Assembly: GCA_050330195.1 (NCBI GenBank)
Contig: JBHJOB010000086.1
Span: forward strand, 1-37,248
DNA length: 37,248 nt
DNA from: JAHQVI01 sp050330195
GTDB taxonomy: Bacteria > Pseudomonadota > Alphaproteobacteria > Rhizobiales > Rhodomicrobiaceae
Direction: 5' to 3'
Shown: positions 6,964 to 14,897 of the stretch, piece after piece
Layout: each line of letters begins with the position of its first letter
How positions within the stretch are numbered: the first letter of the stretch is position 1
Notes under the pieces: model-generated
What the model was told of the DNA's origin: nothing
Seen by the model: the letters and a program-made list of their open reading frames with translations, nothing else
The model's database searches: none
Program-made: the position numbers and the translations under genes

Positions 6964-8328
6964 ATGCGCTTGAACTCGACGTTTCTCATCGGCGCTGGCC
7001 TCATCGCGCTTACGGCCGCCACCGCTCAGGCCACGACGATCAACATCTCGATCGGCCACCAAAGCATGTGCACCGACACATACACCGCCGGCATCGTCGT
7101 CAAGGAAATGAAGCTTCTGGAGAAACATTTGCCCAAGGACGGCAAATACGCTGATGTCAAATATGACATTTCCTGGAGCGACTATTCCTCCGGCGGCCCG
7201 ATCACCAACCAGATGCTGGCCAACAAGCTGAATTTCGGCGTGATGGGCGACTATCCGCTCGTCGTCAATGGCGCCAAATTTCAGGAAACCGAGAGCCTGC
7301 GCACGCTCTATGTCTCGGGCACGGGCTACAATCTGAAGGGCTCGGGCAACGCCATCGTCGTGCCCGTGAAGTCCGATCTCTACAAGCTCTCCGATCTGGA
7401 AGGCAAAGCCGTCTCGACGCCCGTCGGCAGCGCCGCATGGGGAATGCTGCTGAAAGCGGCGCAGGATAATGGCCTGCAAGGCAAGTTCGAGATCAAGAAC
7501 CAGGCCCCGGCCGTCGGCGCGGCGAATATCGCGGCTGGCAAGATCGACGCCCACGCCGATTTCTGTCCGTGGTCCGAGTTGATGGAATTCCGTGGAACCG
7601 GCCGCAAGATCTATGACGGCAGCGAAACGGGCGTGCCCTATCTGCACGGCGTCGTCGTGCGCAAAGACTTCGCGGAGGAATATCCGGAGGTCGTTACGGC
7701 TTTCATCAAGGCAGTCTATGACGCGGGCAAGTGGATCGAGTCCGATCCGCTCAAGGCAACCGAGATGATGGAGAAATGGACCGGCGTCGAGAAGGAGGTG
7801 CTGTATCTGTACTTCTCCAAGGGCGGCCACCTGACGCTCGACCCCACCATCAAGGACCCCTGGGTCGATGCGCTCGTTCTCGATCACGGCGTGCTCTTGA
7901 AGGAACAGGCGATACCGCCGCTCGACATCAAGGCATGGATCACAGAGGACTATCTGAAGGCCGCCTACAAGGATATGGGCGTCGATTATGAAGCCGAGAA
8001 AGGCAAGATGGTCGATCCGGTCGAGGCGAATGCGGGACTGCCGCTGGAGATCTGGCACTCGCGCGACGGCATCTCGACCTACCCGGATATGACCGCTTTC
8101 CTCAAGGCTGTCGCCGACTTCAACGCAACCGGCGCAAAGCTCAACGCCACCTATGTCTATGACGCCGAAACGGGGCTGAAGCTCTTCGGCAAGACCGCCT
8201 TCTATGTCAAAGCCCCCGACGGCAGTTTCTCCACCTTCATGCGCAAAGAGGAAGCTGAGACCCATGCCGGCAAGGTGCAAGGCGATGTGGTGAGCTTTGA
8301 CGAGGCCCTTGCCAGCTTCGCATCGTGA
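6964..8328 (+). CDS. ABC importer binding protein (NrtA/SsuA/TauA-like) with NosL-like C-terminal domain
   Basis: Periplasmic solute-binding protein of 454 residues. A signal peptide covers residues 1-23, with a cleavage-type AQA before Thr24. Residues about 25-350 fit the nitrate/sulfonate/taurine type II binding fold. The last about 95 residues (from about 358) read like NosL, the copper chaperone of nitrous oxide reductase: WHSRDGISTYPDM, then NATYVYDAETG, then KTAFYV, then a closing GDVVSFDEAL. The Cys-x-Met metal motif of the NosL N-terminus is not seen. Usual binding proteins of this family are about 320-350 residues, so the extension is real extra sequence. The ligand is unknown. GGGGAG precedes the ATG. 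Confidence 0.8.
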   Translation: MRLNSTFLIGAGLIALTAATAQATTINISIGHQSMCTDTYTAGIVVKEMKLLEKHLPKDGKYADVKYDISWSDYSSGGPITNQMLANKLNFGVMGDYPLVVNGAKFQETESLRTLYVSGTGYNLKGSGNAIVVPVKSDLYKLSDLEGKAVSTPVGSAAWGMLLKAAQDNGLQGKFEIKNQAPAVGAANIAAGKIDAHADFCPWSELMEFRGTGRKIYDGSETGVPYLHGVVVRKDFAEEYPEVVTAFIKAVYDAGKWIESDPLKATEMMEKWTGVEKEVLYLYFSKGGHLTLDPTIKDPWVDALVLDHGVLLKEQAIPPLDIKAWITEDYLKAAYKDMGVDYEAEKGKMVDPVEANAGLPLEIWHSRDGISTYPDMTAFLKAVADFNATGAKLNATYVYDAETGLKLFGKTAFYVKAPDGSFSTFMRKEEAETHAGKVQGDVVSFDEALASFAS

Positions 8329-8364
8329 TCATGAGCCGCTGATTTCGATCGGCAAAGAGAGCGC

Positions 8365-8383
8365 GAGGCGGGCGATCCGCCTC
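8365..8383 (+). other. Hairpin after binding-protein gene (attenuator-like)
   Basis: A perfect 7-bp stem GAGGCGG / CCGCCTC (8365-8371 and 8377-8383) with a 5-nt loop sits in the 92-nt gap between the binding-protein and permease genes. Such elements commonly keep binding-protein mRNA more abundant than the membrane-gene mRNA. Confidence 0.55.
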
Positions 8384-8420
8384 CGCTCACACCAGGGCAG
8401 GCGACGAGCGGAGAGGTTCA

Positions 8421-9359
8421 ATGACAGGCAGCGCAGCCGAAGCGACAGCAACAGCTTTCACCGCGCCGATTACGAAAGCGGCGCAAGACACCGTGGCAAA
8501 GCAGGACGGCGGATCGATTGAGCCTCCGGTGGAGCAGTCGCCGCCACAGCCGCTTTCGGACCGGCTGGCGGCAGCGAGCGGCCCGGCGCTCTCATTCATC
8601 GCCAGTTGGGCCATGCGCCTTGGCGCGCTCAGCATCGGCGTCCTGATCTGGCATCTGGCCGTCGAAAACAAATTCAATTTCTACATCAATTTCGAGAACG
8701 TTCCGGGGCCGACCAGGGTTTTCGCCTCGCTGCTCACGCATCTGGCGGGCAGCGAATTCTATATTCACATCGCGGTCAGCATGCAGCGCATCCTGATCGG
8801 CTACACGCTGGCGACGATCATCGGAATCCTCATCGGTCTGATGATGGGGCGCTCCAGACTGGCGCGCGATCTCGTCATGCCCTACGTCGAGATCATCCGG
8901 CCGATTCCCGCTGTCGCATGGATACCGCTCGCAATCCTCATGTGGCCGACCGAGGAAAGCTCGATCATCTACATCACCTTTCTCGGCGCGCTGTTCCCGA
9001 TCATCCTCAACACGCTGCACGGGGTGGAGCAGACACCGGAAGTCCTCGTGCGCGCGGCACGCTCGCTCGGCGCGCGGCGCATGCAGATCTTCCGGCATGT
9101 CGTGCTGCCCGCCGCGCTCCCCAGCATCGCGGCGGGCCTCGCCATCGGCATGGGCGTCTCCTGGTTCTCGCTGCTGGCGGGCGAGATCATCTCCGGCCAG
9201 TACGGCATCGGCTACTTCACCTGGAACGCCTATTCGCTGATCAACTATCCCGACATCGTCGTCGGCATGTTGTGCATCGGCTTGCTCGGCACCGGCTCGA
9301 CCTATGCCGTCCGCCTTGCGACGCGGCCCTTCCTGAAATGGCAGCGGAGGACACGGTGA
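8421..9359 (+). CDS. ABC importer permease (SsuC/TauC type)
   Basis: A 312-residue inner-membrane permease of the BPD_transp_1 family. The first 60 residues are a Pro/Ala/Glu-rich cytoplasmic tail, then about six membrane spans follow. The cytoplasmic EAA loop that docks the ATPase lies at about residues 211-236, with the ARSLGARR and VVLPAALPSI elements. Only one canonical permease gene is present, so the channel is probably a homodimer. The stop overlaps the GTG start of the next gene, showing tight translational coupling. Confidence 0.92.
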   Translation: MTGSAAEATATAFTAPITKAAQDTVAKQDGGSIEPPVEQSPPQPLSDRLAAASGPALSFIASWAMRLGALSIGVLIWHLAVENKFNFYINFENVPGPTRVFASLLTHLAGSEFYIHIAVSMQRILIGYTLATIIGILIGLMMGRSRLARDLVMPYVEIIRPIPAVAWIPLAILMWPTEESSIIYITFLGALFPIILNTLHGVEQTPEVLVRAARSLGARRMQIFRHVVLPAALPSIAAGLAIGMGVSWFSLLAGEIISGQYGIGYFTWNAYSLINYPDIVVGMLCIGLLGTGSTYAVRLATRPFLKWQRRTR

Positions 9360-10051
9360 AACAGGCGCTGAGCAACATGGCGGCGGCAATCGGAAAACGT
9401 TGGGGCACATGGCTCGCCATCGGCTTCGGCTGGGTCGCCATCTACTATGCCGGGCTTCTGGCGGCGCTTGTCGTGCAGTTCGGTGAATGGCCGAACTACA
9501 CGACCGTCTTCGACTGGCCCGCAAATATCGAACGCATCTTCCGGTCAACGCCTTCGATCACCGACGCGATCGCGATCGCCCGCGAGGAGTGGCTGGTCGA
9601 GATCGGCTATCTCAACATGGATTTCGGCAATGGCATCTCCGAATGGAGTCTGACGCTGGTGCCGGAGAAAATGCTGATGATGCTGTTGCTGGGGCTCATT
9701 CTGGGCGCCATCTGGGCGCTGAACGACGCCCGCAGCCGGACCTGTGGCGTCGCCGAAGGCAGCGCGGCGATGGCAGGCACGGGGGTGGGCGCGGGTCTCG
9801 TCGCACTGACGGGCGCGACGATGACTTGGGTGGTCTGCTGCGGCTACCCGTCATGGATCGTCGGCCTGACCATGCTCGGCATGAGCGTCGCCACAGCCAA
9901 CTGGCTGGAGCCGGTCGGCGTCTGGCTGAATGTAGCCGGTTTCGCTCTTCTCGCCGCGACAGCGTTCCTGATGGCCTCTCGCACGGAACTGTCGGGCGAA
10001 GATACCCGCGCACCCGACTTCACGACCGAAAGGACGAAGCTTCATGCTTAG
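9356..10051 (+). CDS. Unusual membrane protein with Cys-Cys motif in ABC operon
   Basis: A 231-residue protein with about four or five membrane spans (roughly residues 17-42, 104-122, 142-160, 163-180 and 186-207). It lacks the EAA loop and is not a second canonical permease. A pair of adjacent cysteines (C161, C162) followed by GYP sits within a membrane region, and another cysteine is at 130. Vicinal membrane cysteines followed by a nearby proline recall MerT/MerC-type metal transporters, but this is only a resemblance. A periplasmic loop of about 60 residues lies at 43-103. The start is GTG (overlap GTGA with the permease stop), preceded by GGAGGA. I do not recognise the family. Confidence 0.75.
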   Translation: MKQALSNMAAAIGKRWGTWLAIGFGWVAIYYAGLLAALVVQFGEWPNYTTVFDWPANIERIFRSTPSITDAIAIAREEWLVEIGYLNMDFGNGISEWSLTLVPEKMLMMLLLGLILGAIWALNDARSRTCGVAEGSAAMAGTGVGAGLVALTGATMTWVVCCGYPSWIVGLTMLGMSVATANWLEPVGVWLNVAGFALLAATAFLMASRTELSGEDTRAPDFTTERTKLHA

Positions 10052-10895
10052 CGTGATCAATCTTGAGAAAAAGCCCGATCTGACGCCAGCCGGCGCGAAA
10101 CAATTCCGCAACGATCGCGGCGCGGTCGCTATCGAGAATGTCATGATCGCCTTTGGCAAGGGCGCTTCGCGTCATCTCGCCGTGGCAGAGACATCCATCG
10201 ACGTCGCGCCGGGCGAGTTTGTCTGCCTGCTCGGACCGTCCGGCTGCGGAAAATCGACCTTGCTCAACAGCGTGGCCGGTTACGTCACGCCGACATGCGG
10301 CCGCGTTCTCGTCGACGGCAAGCCGGTCAGCGAGCCGGGGCCGGATCGCGGCATGGTCTTCCAGCAATATTCGCTGTTCCCATGGAAGACCGTGCGCGAA
10401 AACGTGGCATTCGGCCCGAATATCCTCGGACTTGACGAGCCGGAATCGACCGCGAACACCATGATTGCGATGGTCGGATTGACCAAATTCGCCAACCGCT
10501 ACCCGGCGGAGCTGTCCGGCGGAATGCAACAGCGCGTCGGCATCGCGCGGGCGCTCGCAACCTACCCGAACGTGCTGCTCATGGACGAGCCCTTCGGCGC
10601 GCTGGACAGCCAGACGCGGCACATGATGCAGGAAAGCCTGCTGGAAATCTGGTCCGATTTCGGCATCACCGTGCTGTTTGTTACGCACGACATCGACGAA
10701 GCCGTTTTCCTTGGCGACCGCGTTCTCGTCATGAGCGCCAGCCCCGGCCAGATCATCGCCGACATCCCGGTGGACCTGCCCCGGCCGCGCAGCTTCGAGG
10801 TTATGAGCGACGACGCATTCCTGCGCCTTCGCCGTCAGTGTCAGGAGCAAATCCGGGAGGAAAGCCTCAAGGCTTTCGCCCAGCAGAATGCATGA
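10044..10895 (+). CDS. ABC importer ATPase (SsuB/TauB/NrtD type)
   Basis: A 283-residue cytoplasmic ATPase that powers the importer. All nucleotide-binding motifs are intact: Walker A GPSGCGKS (64-71), Q-loop at Q107, ABC signature LSGGMQQR (157-164), Walker B VLLMDEP (177-183) and switch His215. The first 25 residues are a longer N-terminal lead than usual. The ATG overlaps the stop of the membrane protein by 8 nt (ATGCTTAG), so translation is coupled. Together with 6964-10051 it forms one importer operon. Confidence 0.93.
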   Translation: MLSVINLEKKPDLTPAGAKQFRNDRGAVAIENVMIAFGKGASRHLAVAETSIDVAPGEFVCLLGPSGCGKSTLLNSVAGYVTPTCGRVLVDGKPVSEPGPDRGMVFQQYSLFPWKTVRENVAFGPNILGLDEPESTANTMIAMVGLTKFANRYPAELSGGMQQRVGIARALATYPNVLLMDEPFGALDSQTRHMMQESLLEIWSDFGITVLFVTHDIDEAVFLGDRVLVMSASPGQIIADIPVDLPRPRSFEVMSDDAFLRLRRQCQEQIREESLKAFAQQNA

Positions 10896-10906
10896 GGGAG
10901 ACACGC

Positions 10907-11584
10907 ATGTTGAGTTTATCGCAATCCCCGCGCAGGCGGGGATCTGAAGACGATGACTCCCCACCTGCGCGGGGATTGCGGATCAGTCTGGTTGCGGCTT
11001 TGTTGTTCACTATTCTCGCCGCGCCAATCGCAGTACACGCGGCAAAAGGCGATCCCGAAAAGGTCGAGCCCGCCAAGCCGCTGGCCGAGTTCGAGCTGAC
11101 CGACCATCGCGGGCTGAACTTCGGGAAGGACCAGTTCACCGGAAAATGGAGCCTCGTTCTGCTTGGCTTCACGCAATGTCCCGACATCTGTCCGTTCACG
11201 CTGCAAAATCTGACGCAGGTCGTCGAGCAACTCACGCTGCGCGTCCGGCCCGACCGGCTGCCGCAGGTCGTCTTCGTCGGCGTCGATCCGGACCGCGACA
11301 AACCTGTGCTGGGCGACTACGTAAAGGCGTTCAGTCCCAACTTCGTCGGCGCGACCGGGGATTGGGCGGAGATCACCAGGGTTGTCGAGAGCCTCGAAGG
11401 CTACGTCCGGCTCGACAAGAAGACGCCCGACGCAAAGGACTATCAGGTTTTTCACAGCGCTTTCGTTGCAGTGATCGACCCTGAGGGCCGCCTGGCGGCG
11501 CGCCTGAGCCCGCCGATGGAGCCGAACGCCACGGCTCTGTTCCTTGCAACGCTGATGCGGGAATACGCAAAAGCGATCAACTGA
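10907..11584 (+). CDS. SCO1/SenC family copper/thiol protein
   Basis: A 225-residue membrane-anchored thioredoxin-fold protein facing the periplasm. The copper/redox motif C91-P-D-I-C95-P and the conserved His183 (VFHSAF) of the SCO family are all present. SCO proteins deliver copper to, or reduce cysteines of, CuA-type sites. The start at 10907 is chosen for GGGAG 6 nt upstream; an alternative ATG at 10892 overlaps the ATPase stop. Residues about 5-25 come from an in-frame palindromic repeat, giving an odd Arg/Ser/Pro-rich lead before the hydrophobic anchor (about 28-46). Confidence 0.92.
   Translation: MLSLSQSPRRRGSEDDDSPPARGLRISLVAALLFTILAAPIAVHAAKGDPEKVEPAKPLAEFELTDHRGLNFGKDQFTGKWSLVLLGFTQCPDICPFTLQNLTQVVEQLTLRVRPDRLPQVVFVGVDPDRDKPVLGDYVKAFSPNFVGATGDWAEITRVVESLEGYVRLDKKTPDAKDYQVFHSAFVAVIDPEGRLAARLSPPMEPNATALFLATLMREYAKAIN
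10921..10979. repeat. GC-rich palindromic repeat inside the SCO coding region
   Basis: Two 22-nt arms (10921-10942 and 10958-10979) are complementary with a single mismatch around a 15-nt centre. The core CCCCGC-GCAGG-CGGGGA type belongs to the same family as the intergenic palindromes at 18728, 22418 and 37117. Here it is read in frame and encodes the PRRRGS and SPPARG segments upstream of the membrane anchor. Confidence 0.85.
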
Positions 11585-11597
11585 CGGAGATCGACGA

Positions 11598-12110
11598 ATG
11601 CCTTCCCTGAAATTCCCGGCACGGCTGCTCGCAGCGCTCCTCCTTGCCATGACCGCCCTGACATCCACGCCGCCGGCACGGGCAAGCGACACCGGCCTCA
11701 TGGCGACCGGCGCATGGGTCCGTTTAGCGCCGCCGACACTGAAAACGCACGGCGGCTATCTCACGATTTCCAATCACGGCGCCAAGCCGCAGAAACTCGT
11801 CGGCGCATCCAGCGACAATTACGAAATGGTCATGCTTCATCTCTCGCAGGTCGTGGATGGCGTCGCGACCATGCAGCATCTGGAGTCGGTGGAGGTGCCC
11901 GCCGGCGGCAAGGCGGAGTTCAAGCCGGGCGGACTGCATCTGATGCTGATGGGGCCGAAAATGCCGCTGGAGCAAGGCGGCATGGTGCCGATCCGGCTGA
12001 CCTTCCGGTCCGGCGCAACACTTGACGTGCAGGCAATGGTGATGGCGGGCGCGCCGGATGCGGCGGCGGAGATGGATCACAGCGCACATGGCGGCCACAA
12101 GACGCATTAA
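11598..12110 (+). CDS. PCu(A)C periplasmic copper chaperone
   Basis: A 170-residue secreted copper-binding chaperone of the PCu(A)C (DUF461) family, which supplies Cu(I) to CuA centres together with SCO. The signal peptide is about residues 1-29. The metal site matches the family motif exactly: H81-x10-M92-x21-H114-x-M116. A His-rich C-terminal tail (H161, H164, H167, H170) adds a possible second site. It follows the SCO gene by 13 nt with GGAG before the ATG, and its 3' end overlaps the cytochrome gene. Confidence 0.95.
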   Translation: MPSLKFPARLLAALLLAMTALTSTPPARASDTGLMATGAWVRLAPPTLKTHGGYLTISNHGAKPQKLVGASSDNYEMVMLHLSQVVDGVATMQHLESVEVPAGGKAEFKPGGLHLMLMGPKMPLEQGGMVPIRLTFRSGATLDVQAMVMAGAPDAAAEMDHSAHGGHKTH

Positions 12111-12753
12111 CCCGTTACTTGTTCTACTGATAGCGCTTCTTCTGGCGTGGTCTTCTCAGGCCCGCGCCAGCGGCGTCGGCCATGACGGTCCCCCGCAGGA
12201 AATGTGCGGCCTTTGTCACGGATATGACGGCGTCAGCCGCATGAGCAAGTTTCCGCGTCTCGCTGGCCAGAAGGCGGCATATATCGAAAAGCAGCTTCGC
12301 GATTTCCTGGCAGGCCTGCGCGGCAATGACGGCGGCCAAATGGCCGGGATCGTCACGGAGATCTCCGAGGAGGAGTACGCCGAGGCGGCCCGCTATTTCT
12401 CCGAACTCGAACCACCGCCGCCGATCATACCGGACGGCAGCGCCGAATCTGCGTCATCCGCAGCCGGTCTTGTTCAAGATGGCGATGAAAGGCGCGGCAT
12501 CCCCGCCTGCGCATCCTGTCATATGCCTCAGCCGCGACAATCGAGCGGCGCGATACCCGCTCATGCGCCCTACCTGACCGCACAGCACCCCGACTACCTC
12601 GTCAAGCAATTGCGGGATTTTCGCGAGGGCGAACGCGAAAACGACAGTACCGGCACAATGGCTGCCATTGCCACGGCGCTCAGCGACGCGGAAATCGACG
12701 CGCTTGGCATCTATCTTGCTTCACTTCCCCGAGAGGTCAGTCATGCCGACTAA
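12088..12753 (+). CDS. Dihaem cytochrome c (c4-like)
   Basis: A 221-residue periplasmic electron carrier with an N-terminal signal anchor (about 8-28). There are two c-type haem sites, C40-x2-C43-H44 and C141-x2-C144-H145, each followed by a GxMA-type Met ligand region. The two halves repeat the KQLRDF…M-A-x-I-A/V pattern, as in cytochrome c4. It overlaps the copper chaperone gene by 23 nt and the regulator gene by 11 nt, so these genes form one transcription unit. The chosen ATG gives the best signal peptide, but its ribosome binding site is weak. Confidence 0.9.
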   Translation: MAATRRINPLLVLLIALLLAWSSQARASGVGHDGPPQEMCGLCHGYDGVSRMSKFPRLAGQKAAYIEKQLRDFLAGLRGNDGGQMAGIVTEISEEEYAEAARYFSELEPPPPIIPDGSAESASSAAGLVQDGDERRGIPACASCHMPQPRQSSGAIPAHAPYLTAQHPDYLVKQLRDFREGERENDSTGTMAAIATALSDAEIDALGIYLASLPREVSHAD

Positions 12754-13525
12754 AGAAGCCCTGCCCAATGGCCGTCTGGAGGAAAAGCGTCCCGGAGCGC
12801 TCACCGAGCCGACGCAGGAAAATGTGTCGGCGGTCTATCTGACGGAAGTGCTCTCCGAGCTAAACGAGGGCGCGGCCTTTCTCGATCAGCTCACCTTGAA
12901 CGAGATCCAGTCGCTGCGCCGGATCGGGTCCAGCCAATCCTTCAAGGCCGACGAAACGATCTTTCTGCAAGGCGACCAGCATCGGGGCATCTATCTCATC
13001 GAATCGGGTCGCGTGCGGACCTACTACGCGGGACCCTCCGGCCGGGAAATCACGCTTGCCTACTGGACGCCGGGACATTTCGTCGGCGGGCCGGAAGTCT
13101 TCGGCGGCGGGTTTCACGTCTGGTCGGCCAATGCGATGGAGCCGACGAAGCTGGCCTATCTGCCCGGCGCGGCCGTCCGGCGGCTGGCCATGAGCGTGCC
13201 CGCCTTCGCGATGTGCCTGATCGAAGGGCTCGTCGCCAAGGGCAAATGCTATTCGGCGCTCGTCCAGATGCTGGGCACACGCTCGGCGGCGGAACGGCTG
13301 GCGCAACTCCTGCTCATTCTTGCCCAGCTCGACAAGGCATCCGCCGATACGCGCATCATCGTTCACCGCCGCATCACCCATGAGCAACTCGCCAGCATCG
13401 TCGGCGCAACGCGGCAATGGGTCACGAGCATGCTCGCGCGCTTTCAGGCGCAGGGGATCGTCAAGGTCGAGCGTGGTCTCATCATCATCGAACGTCCCGA
13501 CCGTCTTCAGCAGGTTTCATCTTGA
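12743..13525 (+). CDS. Crp/Fnr family transcription regulator
   Basis: A 260-residue regulator with a cyclic-nucleotide-binding-type beta-barrel (about residues 45-160) and a C-terminal winged helix (about 205-250) containing THEQLASIVGATRQWVTSML. The N-terminal cysteines that bind the FNR Fe-S cluster are absent, and the two cysteines present lie in the dimer-helix region, so direct oxygen sensing of the FNR type is unlikely. It is the last gene of the copper/cytochrome run and overlaps the cytochrome gene by 11 nt. It may regulate this cluster or the TAXI transporter that follows. Confidence 0.9.
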   Translation: MPTKEALPNGRLEEKRPGALTEPTQENVSAVYLTEVLSELNEGAAFLDQLTLNEIQSLRRIGSSQSFKADETIFLQGDQHRGIYLIESGRVRTYYAGPSGREITLAYWTPGHFVGGPEVFGGGFHVWSANAMEPTKLAYLPGAAVRRLAMSVPAFAMCLIEGLVAKGKCYSALVQMLGTRSAAERLAQLLLILAQLDKASADTRIIVHRRITHEQLASIVGATRQWVTSMLARFQAQGIVKVERGLIIIERPDRLQQVSS

Positions 13526-13801
13526 GACACTAAAGTCATCACGGGATAATTCTTTGAAATATTGCCTGTCATCCTGACGGCATCGAATAAATGCGGTGAC
13601 TAGCCGTACAAGCGCGAATGTGCCTACAATGCAGGCAAACATGAAGCTTCGCGGCCCGATCGGGAAATAAATTCCGCTTCACAAAAAAACGTGGCTATAC
13701 AGACGGTTGCGTCTCCGATTATTCTGGCGTCCGTCTTGGACTTTTTCATAGGGGGCCGCTATCGTGCTCCCGATGTCTGAATGCATTTTGGGAGGAACCA
13801 C
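13526..13801 (+). promoter_or_regulatory. Intergenic region with probable promoter of TAXI transporter
   Basis: 276 nt with no gene. A plausible sigma70-type promoter is TTGGAC (13736-13741), an 18-nt spacer and TATCGT (13760-13765), about 37 nt before the ATG of the binding-protein gene. GGGAGGAA provides a strong ribosome binding site. No operator could be recognised with confidence. Confidence 0.4.
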
Positions 13802-14827
13802 ATGAAACCATTCATTCTTGCAACCGGCCTTGCCTTTGCCGCGATCGCATCGGGCGTTTCGAGCGGCCCGGCGCTGGCCCAATCCGACGAGGAACGGAAC
13901 TACATCCTCGCCACCGCTTCGACCGGCGGCACCTATTACCCGGTCGGCGTCGCTCTGGCCACGCTGGTCAAGGTCAAGCTGCAGCCGGGCCAGAAAATCG
14001 GTATGTCGGCGATTTCGTCCGCGGGCTCGGGAGAAAACGTCAAGCTGCTCCGTGACAAGGAAGCCCAATTCGCGATCTTGCAGGGTCTGTTCGGCTTCTA
14101 TGCCGCAAGGGGTACCGGCCCCGTCGAAGCCGATGGCCCGCAAACGCATCTGCGTTCCGTCTCCATGCTCTGGCAGAATGTCGAGCATTTCGTCGTCGCG
14201 GCTGACAAGGCCAAGACCGGCACGATCGAGGACATCGTTGCGCTCAAGGGCGAAACCATGGCGATGGGCGCCAGGAATTCCGGCACCATCGGCTCCAACA
14301 AGACGATCCTTGAAGGATTTGGCATCGACATCGATAACGATTACGAGTTGCTCTATGCAGGCTACGGGCCGAGCGCGGAAGCGGTTCAGAACGGCAAGGC
14401 CGCCGGCTTGAGCGCGCCTGCCGGTGTTCCGGTCGGTGCGATTACGCAGCTCTTCTCGGCAGCGGGCGACAATGTGAAGTTGCTCGCCTTTACCGACGAG
14501 CAGGTCGCAAAGGCCGATGCTGGCAGGGATCTCTGGACGGCCTACAAGATTCCGGCTGAAACCTATCCGGGCCAGACCGACGAAATCCAGACCATTGCCC
14601 AGCCGAACTTCCTCGCGACCCATGCAGATATTCCCGAGGATGACGTCTACCAGATTACCAAGACGATCTTTGAGAACCTGGCCTTCCTGAACGCCATTCA
14701 TCCGGCGACCAAGGCCATGGCTCTCGACCAGGCCATTGCCGGTCTGCCGGTTCCGCTGCATCCCGGCGCCGCCAAATATTACCAGGAACAGGGCATCAAC
14801 ATTCCCGATCGCCTGATCGCGAAATAA
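13802..14827 (+). CDS. TAXI-family TRAP transporter solute-binding protein
   Basis: A 341-residue periplasmic binding protein with a signal peptide over residues 1-27 (cleavage after ALAQ or LA). The TAXI family mark ATASTGGTYYPVG lies just after cleavage. TAXI-type TRAP systems import organic acids such as glutamate or 2-oxoglutarate where studied, driven by an ion gradient; the ligand here is not known. The start at 13802 follows GGGAGGAACC; the frame opens 7 codons earlier. The fused permease gene follows after an attenuator-like hairpin. Confidence 0.93.
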   Translation: MKPFILATGLAFAAIASGVSSGPALAQSDEERNYILATASTGGTYYPVGVALATLVKVKLQPGQKIGMSAISSAGSGENVKLLRDKEAQFAILQGLFGFYAARGTGPVEADGPQTHLRSVSMLWQNVEHFVVAADKAKTGTIEDIVALKGETMAMGARNSGTIGSNKTILEGFGIDIDNDYELLYAGYGPSAEAVQNGKAAGLSAPAGVPVGAITQLFSAAGDNVKLLAFTDEQVAKADAGRDLWTAYKIPAETYPGQTDEIQTIAQPNFLATHADIPEDDVYQITKTIFENLAFLNAIHPATKAMALDQAIAGLPVPLHPGAAKYYQEQGINIPDRLIAK

Positions 14828-14835
14828 GCCTGAAC

Positions 14836-14866
14836 AGCGGAGAGGTCAGATCACGGCCTCTCCGCT
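14836..14866 (+). other. Hairpin between TAXI binding protein and permease genes
   Basis: A perfect 10-bp stem AGCGGAGAGG / CCTCTCCGCT (14836-14845 and 14857-14866) with an 11-nt loop lies 8 nt after the stop, with TTTT 4 nt beyond. It looks like a partial terminator that lowers permease expression relative to the binding protein. Confidence 0.65.
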
Positions 14867-14897
14867 TGCCTTTTCCGATCCGATCCGGAGTTCCGGG

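Noticed and set aside
6943..8280. 445-codon frame antisense to the binding-protein gene
   Set aside because: Shadow frame of a clear solute-binding protein with a signal peptide.
9356..10051. Second ABC permease
   Set aside because: The EAA cytoplasmic loop and BPD_transp pattern are missing, and the span arrangement differs from that of the true permease next to it.
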